From Asterochloris sp. CNOR1 (lineage: Eukaryota > Chlorophyta > Trebouxiophyceae > Trebouxiales > Trebouxiaceae): 64,000 nt of DNA. This document shows, in pieces, positions 24,436 through 41,600 of this stretch (the first letter of the stretch is position 1; every line of letters starts with the position of its first letter). Location of the stretch: contig OZ017752.1 in assembly GCA_963969365.1 (NCBI GenBank), positions 1,488,001 through 1,552,000 of the forward strand. Direction: 5' to 3'. A model generated the notes under the pieces. The model searched no databases. It saw only the letters and a program-made list of their open reading frames with translations, and was not told where the DNA came from. A program made the translations under genes and the position numbers.

Positions 24436-26216
24436 TCAGGCGCTGATATCATCATCAGAGCTGACACCATTATTGCTGCAGAAGTCAGCCAGCAGGTCAT
24501 CCAGTCTGCTCTCCACATGGGGCAGTTCACTGTCTGGGTATGACACGCTCAGGTCCTGCAGCAGGTCCTCTGCAGCAGTGCATGGGAGACTCAGCACAAC
24601 AGACAAGTCTCAGCCGGCCAGGCAACACAGCTGCTGGCCAACTCGTCAGAGTCTCACCCAGCAAGTGCTCTGCAGGTGAAGGGGGCCTGGGGGGCACCTC
24701 CACGGTCCACCCAGCTGCCAACTGTGCCAGACTCTTCATCTGTGGCAGCAAAGCATAATGGATTAGCAGAGATGCTTCAGGCTCCCCCAAGGACAGGCTC
24801 CTCTGTTGCTGGTTTCATGTTGTGGAGCCACGACAGCAACATCAGTGCAGATGGTCAGATGTGCATATGGCCTTGGCTCAGTCAGCAGTGCTCAGCCTCA
24901 GCTGAACAGGCCTGCCGTTACACAGCGCCTCTGCTCTTTGTGTGGCGGCAGCCAGGCATGGCAGCACACCACCATCCATACACCAATTCCGAGTGCAGGT
25001 CACACCTGAGGCCTCCGCCAGTTGCCATTGCCCCCCGGGCCAGCCACCCAGGCATCTGCAAACGCTGCTGCCTCATCGGCCTCCCGCTGCGACCGCTCTG
25101 CTGCCAGACAGTCACCGCTCTTGCCCAGCAGGCCCTCCACACCATCCTCTGCAAGCATGCAGAACCTGAAACTTGCGAAATGACTCTGGGGGAGCACAAC
25201 TATGTTTACTATGCCAGGACCCAGCAGGGCCCCTGTGCTGTTTGCAACACTCAGCCCTGTGGCCCGGTCAGCATGAGGTGTCAGGCCCCCGCACCCCTCT
25301 CTCTGCCTGCTACCCCCATTTGGAGGCAGACAAAAGCCTCAATTCTAGAGTGCTGTCATGTATGGTCATGTGTATCATGTGGTGCCCAGCAGGTGTTTTG
25401 CGCTGTCCTCCAGAGGCACGCTTTGTCTCAGCACTTCAGTGCCATTGCCCCAGTGACAGGAGGTCTCTGGGACATGATCAAGACCAGCATGGCGTATAAA
25501 GGGTAGCTTCTGATGCTGCAGAGCCTGCAACTGGCAGCCAGAAACGGAGGTGCCATGTGCAGCACGATCTCAGCGCAAGGCTCTTTCTGCATGCCACAGG
25601 CCGGCCCAGTCAAGGTGTTGAGCAAGGCAAGGATCATCGCTGGCGCACCTGCATACAGCTCTGCCAGTGTCTGCAGATCAGCATCGACCTGAGGGGCTGC
25701 CTGTTGCACAGCCCCCTGCTGCACAGCTGAGGCTGCAGGCAGCTTCTCCTCCTGCTGCGTGAACAGCTGCGAAGGCCTTGGCAGGGCTGTGCTGGCAGCA
25801 GTCGCTGGCTTCTGCAGGCTAGGAGGGCGCTTCAAGGACTGCTGCGTTGGCCGCAGTGCTGCAGGGGTGTTTGTGATGTCCCCCAGAGCTCGCCTGCTGA
25901 TGTGTTGGATCTTGCCTGCGGCAGAAGTGAAGGCACTTGGTGCAGATGCATGCTGCTCCCATGCAGGATGCATTACGTCGCTTGCCCCACCTGCTGGCGT
26001 CTTGGCGGGCAGTGGTGTCCCCTGAGGCTGCTTGTTGGTGATGTTGCCCAGTGCCTTGCGTCCGGGCATCTTGCCACCGAAGGGGGTTTTGCTGCTGAGC
26101 TTACCACCTGAGAGCAGGGACTGGCCATTTTCGTCCACCATGTGGACATGCTTACTGGGCCGCACCAGGCCAGTTGGCTGCACCTTCTCATCCTGCTGTG
26201 GGCGCAGGCCGAGCAT
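24436..26216 (-). CDS. Candidate securin (separase inhibitor), 4 exons, 308 aa
   Basis: Exons are 25649-26216, 25006-25148, 24658-24739 and 24436-24569; the sum is 927 nt in frame. The N-terminus carries VDENG (residues 27-31), a KTPFGGK segment and two full destruction boxes of the form RxxLxxIxN: RKALGNITN at 53-61 and RRALGDITN at 108-116. These mark proteins destroyed by the anaphase-promoting complex. After a basic, Pro- and Gln-rich middle come a VPPRPPSP segment at about residue 255 and an acidic Leu/Asp-rich C-terminus. The order DEN/KEN box, TPxFGK-like patch, RKALG box, PxSP and acidic tail matches animal securin and is similar to plant PATRONUS proteins. There is no cyclin box, which argues against a B-type cyclin. 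Securins diverge so fast that motif order, not overall identity, is the evidence; the function is inferred. The start is the first Met, at 26216. Confidence 0.6.
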
Positions 26217-27773
26217 GCTGTCGATTTGAGGGAGGCCTGGTCACCAGGCCCTGGTGGCAGGAATGGTCAAACTGTTTCAGTCAACCTCACCGCTCGTTTC
26301 CTGTGCGTACGAAAAGCTGATTGCTTTGTCTGGAGTCCCCTGCACGCAGACTCGAAATTTAGAAGAAACTTCAGAGAGCTCAGCATGCCACCCCACTGCC
26401 TGGCGCCCGGCACAGTGCTGATGTGCTAGGCACTGTCAAGCAGCATGTCAACACCCCTCCTCTAGGTGAGTTGCACCCCATGCCAAGGTGTTGCTGCAAT
26501 GCCTCAGAAACAATCCTGCAGGGGCTGAGCAAGCAAACACAGAGAACAACGCTATGTAGGCCAAGCTGGCTTGCTGAGACGCGCTTGTGGCAAACAGGGA
26601 TGACGCCTGTCACACATGGCAGTGCATCAGCCTGCAAGGTCACGTGTGCTGCATAGCAGCAAGGCTCACATAGTTGCATGTCTAGGGATTCTGCTTGTGA
26701 GTCAGGCACTCAAGTTGCATTGACCTGCAGGCCCTGCATGATGTTTACCATCATCTTGTTGTGCAGAACCCAACACGATGCCACCTGCGCTGCAGTGAGG
26801 CCCTGGCCACGAGGCCCTGCAGCAGGCCACTAATGCCAAAGTTGCCGCAGAGGCCTGCACTCCTCATGGGGACAGGATGCCTCCGTCTGTGTGCAGCTGC
26901 ATGTCCCCTCTGCCTCGCAGCTGCAGCCAGAATTGACTGGCTTGCACACTGCAGTGTCCTGCACACCTCAGAGTAGTCAACCTCCTGGCCTGCTTGCCCT
27001 GCATACTGCGCGGCAAGTATTCTGTTCTCAGACAACAGCAGCGGCCTCCTGCACTAAATGCCCTGCAGTCAGCAGGACACCCCTGACAAGTACAGCAGGG
27101 AAGGTGGCCGCCATCCGCTACGCAACTGCAGTGGCAGCCAAGCTGCTGGCTGATGCTGCTGAGAGCTAGCCCTCGCTTTGGCAGCCACAGAGGAGCTCAG
27201 TGTCGAGGTGCCAGTTGATGCTGCCAATGATGCAGCCTCAGAGGGCCCGGCGTAAAACATCATCACAGCCACAGAGCTGGCAACCCCCGTGCTGGTGGGT
27301 GCGTGGTCAGCACCTCTTGGAACAGTGGCTGGGGGCTCAAGGCTGCAGTGGCCCCGGGCTGCTGACCCAAGACCTGCAGCGTCTTGCCAAGCTTGCTGCT
27401 CTCTCTGCTGGTCGCCATGGGAATGCCTGGGCCCATTTCCAAGCCACCCTGAGCATCAAATTGAATGGCATCCTGTTGACCTCTGGGATGCAGCCCGTCT
27501 ACAGCTTCTGAGCTTTCCTCTGCTGACGCTAAGAGTCACTTGTCAACATGTTCCTCAAATTGCAGATGTGACGCAGCGTGTAGACATGTTAAAATGCTCT
27601 GCCTGCAGGTGGAGGCCACCAACAAGCTGCAAAATGAGCAGGCTGAGGTGCTGGCAGCAATACAGGAGGTTGCCCCAGACCTGGAGGACGGTTCCTGGGA
27701 AGTTGTGGGCTGCCACCCTCCTGACAACCAATGGCTTGAATGCTATGACTGCCTAGCAGCGGACCACTGTTGA
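26217..27773 (+). other. Unresolved locus, possibly a small spliced gene
   Basis: The region lies head-to-head with the securin candidate. Its best coding signal is a final segment at 27609-27773, after a CTGCAG acceptor, encoding 54 helix-forming residues starting VEATNKLQNEQ and ending at a stop. Possible upstream coding pieces occur at about 26821-26890, 27099-27170 and 27377-27490, but I could not join them in phase, and the nearest upstream junction would need a 29-nt intron. I recognise no family. It may be a real gene of unknown function or exon fragments among repeats. Confidence 0.3.
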
Positions 27774-28205
27774 CCTATGTTGGCAGGATGTTCTCTTTTG
27801 TGTTCTCTGCTGCAGCAAGCAGGGTTGAGGAAGCCTGCACAGTACAGACCAGATGTGGAGCAGCATGCGCAGGCTCACCCTCTTTGGCTGGACACATATG
27901 CCACTTCTGCTGCTCTTCCAGCCTGCCCACTCTATTAGTCTGCCAAGCTGACCCTTGTCCGTCCGTCTGCCTCACATGTATTCATTTTTCCGAATTCAGC
28001 TCTGAGACCATGGTGTAACATGCATGACATGCCCACCTGACACATTATGGCCGCCTTTGAGGGGGTCGGGCGCATTGCAAGCTGTTCACATTGTTCAGGA
28101 ATCAAGCAACAGCATTGCCATGAAACAGCAAGGGCAGGAAATCAGCATGCGGTTGCAGTGTCTGGCAACTCACATGGTACAAGTAGGCAGGTATCATCCG
28201 GGCCA
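27774..28205. other. Convergent intergenic region before FolD
   Basis: About 430 bp between the unresolved plus-strand locus and the FolD stop. It should contain the 3' ends of both. No further gene or element is seen. Confidence 0.45.
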
Positions 28206-31200
28206 TCATGGTCTCTGGAAAACACGTGTCGCGCCCTCAACGGTATTTTTCAACAACATGGCAATTGTCATTGGACCAACGCCACCGGGCACGGGCGTGA
28301 TTTTCGAGGCCTTGTTCTTCACTTCCTCAAAGTTGACGTCACCGACGAGCCTGTAGCCGCGCTTGGCTAATGGGTCCTGCAGCAGACCCCAGCATCTCTG
28401 TGAACCAGCACCAGCCTGGTCTCTGAGCTGCATGACATGCATCCTCAGCTACCAGCAGCGTGGTGTGTGTGCAGGTGGAGGTAAGGCTCAGCACACGTCC
28501 ATCTCCACAAGATGCCGCAAGCAACCCCAACATCAAGGATCCCATATCAGCACAGATTGCCATAATGAATCACAGCGTAGGTCAACGGCAGCGATGGGGG
28601 CACCGTCCAGCAGGCACCACATATGTTGACAGCTGAGTCAGAGCTTGGAAGAGCCTCCCAGCGAGACAGGATGCAGCTTTTGTCAGCCCATGTGCAACAG
28701 ACAGCACTCACGTCGACAGAATTGATGCCCACATCAATGACCACTGCCCCCTCCTTGATCCAGTCCCCACTGACAAGCTCTGGCTTGCCAATGGCAGCCA
28801 CCACCACGTCTGCCTTTGAGCAGATGTCCCTGGCATTGGGGGTTTTGGAGTGCACCACTGTGACAGTGGCGTTGCGATTCTGGAGCAGCAGGGCGACTGG
28901 GATGCCCACAATGTTGCTGCGGCCCACCACACAGGCCAGCTTGCCCTCAAGCTCCACACCAGAGCGATCCAGCAGCTCCAGGCAGCCCTGCAGAAATCGC
29001 TTGTGTACACATCATGTGCAGCTGGTCAGGCACGGGGCAACTGGGCAAGAGGCGGCACGCAAGCATGCAAGGGGGCAGGGAAGCGGTCCAGGCAGCCGAG
29101 ATGCCAGACAGGGGAGCACGGAGGTGCCACTTCCACAGCACCCATGGTGCATATGCAGAGTGCAGAACCTTTGCTGGCCCCTGTGTCTCCTTAAGACAAG
29201 GGTTCTCAGCTTCAAAGGGCACATTGCCTGTCCAAGGTGCTTGGTGCCAGCTAAACACTGCTCTGCTGCTGATCGTCTACCACAGCACAGTCACCTTGGG
29301 AGACTTGGCAGGCACCCCGTGCAGGGCAGGTACAACAGATCCATAGCCAGACTCCTGCACTTGCATGATCTGGCAGCCAATCCGAAGTTGAGGGAGCGTT
29401 GTGCCCCAGATATGGTGCAGACACAACTCTTAGTCCTCTCCAGCCCCTGCACAGCAGCTGGACAGCAACACAAGACCACATGGTAAACGGGCAGCCACCT
29501 TGGGTGTGCATGACACAAAGCCGGGCTCCCTTCCTCGCATGGCCAGGCACCCAATGTTGAAGGGGTGGAAGCCATCGACGTCCTTATCCAGGCTGATGGC
29601 ATCCAGCACCTTCTTCTCACTGATGTGGTTGGGCAGGGGCAGCTGTACCAGGATGCCATGCACATCGGCATCTGCATTGTAGTCTGACACGATCTGCAGG
29701 CAGCGGTAGGCAGGGGTGGCGAGGGGAGCAGGTGCGGTGAGAGGGAGCGCAACCTGTGAGCGATACCTCAGGCTGAAGCTAGCCGTGCAGTCTGCCGTAG
29801 TCTGCAGGCAGATAGGATGAGATGCAGTACTTGAGGCTCAGTCAGGAAGCAAAGCAGAGCAAAAGCTGGGCTTAGCACCCTGTTCAGGCATGATGTGCAG
29901 AGGAGTCCCAAGTGGCTGCCATGCAGAAAAGGGACTCGAGGCTTGCATGGGACCAGATCTGGTGCCCTTGACAACTTGTGTGTGGGGGGAACGTGTCCCC
30001 TCAGTCCAAGCAAATGTTAAATCGGGGGGCTCATCTGTAGTGTGGTGCGAACTGCAGGCATCAGGGGCCCTGGTGGTTTGCATGGGGCAAGGGGCCAGAG
30101 GTCAATGGGCAAGGGCAGGGTGCACACATCAGCCGCGGGAGGTCATACCATGCCCCTCATGCATGTCTGACCGTGAGCTGCTGTTGCTGAAGGGTTGCAG
30201 GGCAAGGGAGGTTGGGCGCCAAGATGCAATTGGAGGTCCGGCCTAGCGGTGCTTGAAGCTCAAGTGTTGGCACATCACATGATGCAGCTCAGCTGGCAGC
30301 TGACAGAGGCACATTGCGAGAAGTGTCTGTTGCTCTGGCACGCCAGCATATTGACAACACCATGGATGGGAGGTGTGCCAGAAATATGGGGTGCAGTGCA
30401 GGCCAATCACGCCTTTCTCTCACAAGTGGAGCAGCCCAGGCAGCAAAGGGGACTGCCAGTGATGGCGGGCTGCTGGCTGTGACGTGTTCAGATGATTGAG
30501 GCTGTTGACTGTCCTGCAGTACACTGTCTTGTCATCCTGCTGACACAGCACAGGCAGCAAGTCACCTAGGGGCGGGGAGGGGCCAGTCTGCGTTGCTGCT
30601 GGCTGTGGCTGTGTCTGCTGGGTGACCTGCCATGCAGTGGTTCCCTGCACAAGCAGCAATGGCATCTACGAGAGGGCTACCTGGAATCAACTTTGTGGCA
30701 AACGGGTCTGCGTGCATGCTGACCTTCAGGACCTCTTCCTCAGACACATCCTCTGGCAGTTCCCGGCCAAAGGACCTGATCCCCACATCCTCGCACGCCT
30801 TCTTCTTGTTGCGCACATACGACTCTGAGTCCTTCCTGGTGCCGACCAGCACCACGGCCAGGCCAGGCACCTGCAGACAGCCAGCAGGAGACCTCAGAGC
30901 TGCTCTGGATGCAGGTCATTCTGCTGCTGGAACGTATCCCCAGCATCCTGGATCTGCCGTTGCTGAGCCCATGTAGTAATTCAAATCTGGAAGGTGATCT
31001 TCAGATGGTGAGCAGGTCTGCGTGTGCTCCAGCACTGCAGATGGCCATCCAGGCAGCACTGCAGGCAGGACCTGCCGCTCCAGCAGCTGGCACGCTTTGT
31101 GACAACTTTGGACACAGGGAGGTGCCCAGGCCGCACAGATGGTAGCTAGCACAAGCAGTCATGGCTCACCTTGTTGTGCTGTGCTTTGAGCTGCTGTACT

Positions 31201-31550
31201 TGCTCAGCAAGCTCCTCCCGGATAGTTTTGGCAATGCTTTTGCCATCAATGAGGTCTGCAGCAGATGGCAGAGTCAGCAGGGACTTCGACAAGAAGCTGA
31301 CTGGACATGAAACAATCTGTTCAGCACACTTGCCTGCCCTCATCGCACTGGCCGCCAGACACCTAGATGTGCTCTGAGCCTGACAGGCAGCTGTGTGGTG
31401 AAGAAGCCTGTGGTGTGGGGCCAATCTCGTGGCACAATTCAGAGCAGGGCTCAGAATTCTGTGCAGGATGGCGACCGGGGCGTTTGGACGGAACAGGCCC
31501 GGAGGACTCAGTGTTTTTCTACAACCAGCCTGCAGGCACATATAGATCAT
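28206..31550 (-). CDS. FOLD: Methylene-THF dehydrogenase/methenyl-THF cyclohydrolase (FolD)
   Basis: This bifunctional enzyme interconverts 5,10-methylene-, methenyl- and 10-formyl-tetrahydrofolate with NADP. Exons are 31170-31255 (possibly continuous with the reading frame up to 31550), 30724-30870, 29499-29693, 28712-28987 and 28206-28376. The conserved core of about 291 residues equals the bacterial enzyme in length. It starts [10 protein letters not shown] and contains [10 protein letters not shown] with the catalytic Tyr and Lys, [20 protein letters not shown], the GRSNIVGIP nucleotide-binding segment and PGGVGPMT near the C-terminus. Upstream the frame stays open for about 98 residues rich in Arg, Ser, His and Ala, like an organelle transit peptide. 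The start at 31550 is one of several in-frame Met codons and is uncertain. An intron ending at 31256 (CTGCAG) is possible instead of a continuous exon. Confidence 0.93.
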
Positions 31551-32194
31551 GCACCCGGTGGTTGCTGCATATCGTGAATACGCAGACGACTGGTAGGTCA
31601 GAAATTTCCATCGCACAATTTGCTGAGCATGGTGGATCGGCCTGTGCCGTTGGCCTGCATACACGGGTTAGGGGTACAGGATGAAGGTGCAAGGTGGCAA
31701 CTCCCTGAGCATGCATGCCAGGCGACTTCTGCAGAAGGACGCATGCCATGACGAATGCCACCAACAATGACATGTCCACCCTCGCCTGCTTTCAAAGGGT
31801 CACAGGGAGGTGGTACTGGCACCATAGGTGTTACTACAGGTGAAGCACCCGTCTGAACTATTCAGCCCTGCTCAGAAATGCCTGCTTGCACAGCCTCAGG
31901 CATTGAGGCAAGGCCATGCAATGCCTTCAGGCGGGGGCTGGGCTCTTCATGTGCAGACTGCCTGAACTGCTGGCCTGCAAGTTACATTGCCAGGAAGCGC
32001 TCTGCTTCTGCTGGGGATAAGGGGCCAGCTGGCCACATCGCATTCAAGCAGACCAGTCTCACTGGATACGTTGCATGGGACAGCCTTCAGCGGTGGATGC
32101 GGTGGTGATGAAGGAGCGGAGGAAAAGGGTCCAGCGCTGCACAGCTGCAGATATGCTGGTCTGCTGCCTGAATGTCAAGGGGCAGCTGCACGCC
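31551..32194. promoter_or_regulatory. FolD upstream region
   Basis: About 640 bp between the likely FolD start and the decayed FolD copy. The FolD reading frame remains open to 31664, so part may be transcribed. No other gene is supported. Confidence 0.4.
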
Positions 32195-32610
32195 GCATAG
32201 CATAGATGGTGGACAGCACAAAAGCACTCATGGCAAACTTTGTCATAGAGCCACTTGCTCAGCAAGCTCCTCCCCGGCCATGCTGGGCACTCATTTACAT
32301 GTGGTGTAGTCTCAGCTGCAGAGCTTACGCTGGCAAAGGCATGCAGCGAGCTCCTCCCCGCCAGGGTCATCCATCCAATGGCCATCAGAGACATTGGCTG
32401 GGAGGACAGCAGGCATTCCATAAGGAAGCGAGCCAAAAATGCAAAAGCCTGCACTGCCCCCAAAACACCTGTATGCGCTCTTTGCTGCCTGGCAGGCAGC
32501 CGAGGCCGAAAGCCTGTGGCCTGGGGCCAGTCTCATGATACTATTCAGAACAGAGCACAGACATCTTTGCAGGATGGAGACAGGGGCTTCTGGACTGCAG
32601 ACTCATCCTG
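32195..32610 (-). pseudogene. Decayed duplicate of the FolD 5' end
   Basis: This segment repeats the FolD region at about 31141-31500, about 1.05-1.1 kb away and in the same orientation. On the minus strand it shows a transit-peptide-like reading (APVSILQ, then RLAPGHR) that matches the FolD leader (APVAILH, then RLAPHHR). Farther along it encodes EELAEQV as in FolD, but a stop follows two codons later. Homology continues past the exon end into FolD intron 1, so this is a DNA duplication and not a retrocopy. The LIDGKSIAK part is not recognisable. None of the catalytic exons is present, so it cannot make an enzyme. Confidence 0.75.
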
Positions 32611-32765
32611 TTGCTGACTCATTGCCAGTGCACGGGGGTGTGGTTCATATCTGAAAGTCACTGCTTGAAGTCAGGTAGGGCTAGGTCCTATCCCTTTTTG
32701 CACGCAGGCCACGCAGGGTTCCTGCCTCTTAAGGTTCTCCAGGTGTTGAGAGCAGCGTTGGAGGC

Positions 32766-38153
<5,388 letters not shown>

Positions 38154-38608
38154 TCCCCTTTCATCATTCCAGAACTGATTCAGCCACTGAGAGACCCTGC
38201 AGCATCAAGTGTACTCAAATGTTGCCACTATGCGTATCTGCATGCCCAACATAGGTGCCAGCCCTTGGCAGACTCCCCATGTCTGCAATCACTGATTGTA
38301 GCTTATGCAAAGTTTCGACTTCATTTCAGAGTGGAATGGCCGTAACAGAGCAGACACTGCCAGACCTGACACTGAAAGGCTTGTGTGCCCCTCTCGCGGC
38401 CGTCAAGTTGGTGACAAGACCCATTCATACCTTGATTGACACTGTTACAGACCCGTTCAGTAGAGACTGGCATCTTCATGGCACATGCTCTTTTTATTGC
38501 ACACATCAGCAGCGATCACTTGAGACTTCAAGCTGTGAGGGTGTGCTGGCAGTTCTAAGCAGACTGTGGACATGGTTGAGGCACAGCAACATGAACTATG
38601 CCAGTCAG
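38154..38608. other. Convergent intergenic region between ALT and CC2D2A
   Basis: About 455 bp holding the 3' UTRs of two converging genes. No gene, repeat or clear polyadenylation element was identified. Confidence 0.5.
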
Positions 38609-41600
38609 TCATGGCTGCGGCTCGTTGCTTGGCTGTAGTCGCAGGCCCTCCCGGACCCTGCAGATGTAGATCCACCACCCGCAAACAAAGGCTGCTCCAG
38701 TCTGCTCCAGATGCGCTGCCATGGCAAATTTGCAACGCTCATCTGTGGTCATGTGGACGCCTGTGTTGAGGACTGCTGCCTGGATGGCATCGCTGAAGCC
38801 ATCTGAGAACGGCAGGTGGAGCACGTGCCCAGACAGCACGGTACAGCGCGCCTCCCTCTGAATTACCTGCAGCACAGGCATCAACAGTGCGCATGCTTGT
38901 ATTGTGATTCAGATGCTCTCATTTGTGCAGAGAGTCTGGCGGACATGAAGGTTTGTGCAAGCTCTACAGCTGAAGAGCAGGGTGGCCTCTCTCACTCCCA
39001 GCTCTTTTGCACGCAGCAGACAGCCCTTTGCTGATGCACCAGCCTGGCTGACCTCCTCGTGCTCCTCCTGCAGGTGCTGAACAGCCTGACGCCACAGCTC
39101 AGCATGGCCAGGGCCGGCATCAGCCTGCGCACTCGATGGCGCCTGCTGTGACCGCTGTGCGTGGGCACCCCAGCCCACTGCCTGCGCTGCATCTGTTTCC
39201 GCGACCTTCAGGAGGTCCAGGCTCTCCTGAGCAGCCGGTATGCCCTGCAGAGCTCTTGTTACAGAGTCAGCTGCAGACAGGTCCAACACAACAGGGCACA
39301 GGCGACGCATCAGCCCTCCGCGGGGTGACGCCTCACGAAGACCAGGCAGGCGCTGCAGGAGTTCAGCCATTCAACCACAAGGCCAGGCCCAGTGGATGCA
39401 GCAGCACATGAGATGACACACCGGTAGTCTGGGAATGGAAGTGCGTAGCATCCAGAAACTGGACTCCACACAGCTGCATTCGTACAAATGTTGAATGCAG
39501 GCTGAGGTCTTGAAAATGTCTCTGAGCAAAGCATGCACAGTGTACACGCGCAGATCCTCAGCCTTGCCGGCCTCAGCCTTTGCCTTGCATGCCTGTGCCC
39601 CAAGCTGCAGCCAGTGCCCAAGCAGGTGCTCCTAGCCCCCACCGACCCACCTCCAGAAGGCGGCGCAGCACGCTGCTGGTCCGCTTGCTGAGCCCTGTCA
39701 GCACGGTGCGTCGCGCGCGGGTGATGGCCTCGCGCACTGCCTCCTCCACCTGCGCCTCCATCTCCTCATACGCACCATCCTCCAGCTCAACCCACCTGCA
39801 CGTGGCACCAACAAGATGTTGCAGACAAGCCATCTCCTCATAGGTCCCAGCACCAGCTCAGCTTGCCTGCTTTGTGCACTGGTTGAGGGCTCACCTGGTG
39901 CCTCACAGCTGCTTCAGTGCCTCTAGCTGAGGCCACCTGCACTCTTTGTGCCGCGCTTGCGGAGCCACTACATATAGGGTGCCCTGCACTTGACACCAAA
40001 CAGCAGCCCGCCCATTCACAGAAGGCCGTTTGCATTGATCGCAGCATGCTGCATCCTAGGGGTCACGCCTGACCTGACTGGCAGCTGCAGCGTGGTGAGG
40101 GGCACGTCGGGAAAGGTGCGCCCGAAGAAGGGAGCCCACAGCCGGTCGTCAGCCAGGTGCCAGCTCATGCGCCAGGCCTGGCAGGTGTGCTGGGAGTTGG
40201 CCCACAGGTTGCTCCCATTGTACACCATGTGCACCTGCACATATCAGAACCTGGGACGGGGCTGACCAGCTGGCAGAGCACAGTACCTGGCGCCGGTGGG
40301 CAGTCCCACCACCGCAAGCACTTGAGGAGTGGCTTGTCAAGGGCTCGGGCTGCGCTGCCTACTCCTATGTTATGCACATCTCGACGCTGGAGGTGGCTGC
40401 AAACGTGAAGCTGCAGGAAGAGCTGATTTGTGCTTTACCTGGAAGGGGGGTGGACCCCGCGGGGGGGGGGGGGGGAGATGAAAGGGGGTGAGTAACAGAA
40501 GATATAAATCGAACAGACCTACCACACCGCAGTGCGCTGACCTCTCGCAGCTCGCAAGCGGCGTCGTGCACGCTGCTGCAGGCCCCGCTCAGGGGGTCCC
40601 ACAGGTGGGCTCCCACCAGGTGCACAGCCTGCTGCCCCAGGCCAGCCCTGTGCCGCAGGGTCTGCTGCCGCCGCATGCGGCCCCGGCTTGCGCTGCTGGC
40701 TCGCACCGTCGGCTGTAGGTCTGCAGGCAGCATGGGGGCCACCCCCAGCTGAATGAGAAACCATGCAGGCTGCAGGTATTGCGCTGCAGCAGCTGCATTT
40801 GCTGTGCTGTACATGACAAGCAGGGCCTTACCATCATTTTCACCTCTGCAGCTGCACATGCAGGTGCAAGCCCACCACACTGAGCAACGGTGCAGATGCT
40901 CACGCCAGTAATCGAGATGCTTGCTGTACAGCTGATGGCCCCTGTGCGCCAAGCAATGCTGCAGCTTGGCTTGCTCAGAGCTACAGTGAGGGGCAGAGCC
41001 CTGCCTCCAGTCAACGGCATAGGTAAAATGACGTCTACGGTAGAGGTAGCTGCAGATGCCAGGCTCCAACTGCCATACAGGGCTCTAAAAGGCTCAACCT
41101 GAAAGGCGGAGCTTCTTGCAGGCAGCTTAGTGGCCATGTGTCTGCAATGCAGTCATGCAGATGCAGCCAATGAATGGCTGAGCCCACCCTGGGAATCGCG
41201 CGTGCCAGTTGGGGAGTCACGGGACCTGAAACGGAGGCGCCCACCCTCTGTGCCTGAACGTTGCGTCACAGCTGCCTGGAACGCTGCCAGACCAACAGAC
41301 GCCGCCATGGGCCCCTGGGGTGAGCCAGGCTGCTGCTGGCCCCCAGCGCCATCTCCCATAGTGAGGACCCACGCGGCTGCTCCCCTGGACACCGATGTGC
41401 CCAGAACAACATACGCCTACACAGGCAGGCACACACTCAGGGCACCCGCACATCATACACACAGGAGATGCTGCCCTGCCATGGCACACTTGGAAGTTGG
41501 TGTCCTGAGCAGACTGCCCTGATGGTGAGGCTTGCGCCACCCCAGCCCCTGCCCTGAGGAATTATGCGACCAGCCACTCGCTTGCCTGGCGTCAAGGCCA

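Noticed and set aside
24436-26216. B-type cyclin, because RRALGDITN resembles a cyclin destruction box
   Set aside because: The model closes at 308 residues without a cyclin box, and there are two D-boxes plus PxSP and an acidic tail, which fit securin better.
27377-27490. Sec31 or SRA1-like helical domain
   Set aside because: A helical pattern with a few similar residues was seen, but the helix order is reversed relative to those domains and the exon has no matching donor.
32195-32610. Retrocopied FolD pseudogene
   Set aside because: Homology runs through the exon end into the intron, which a retrocopy would lack.
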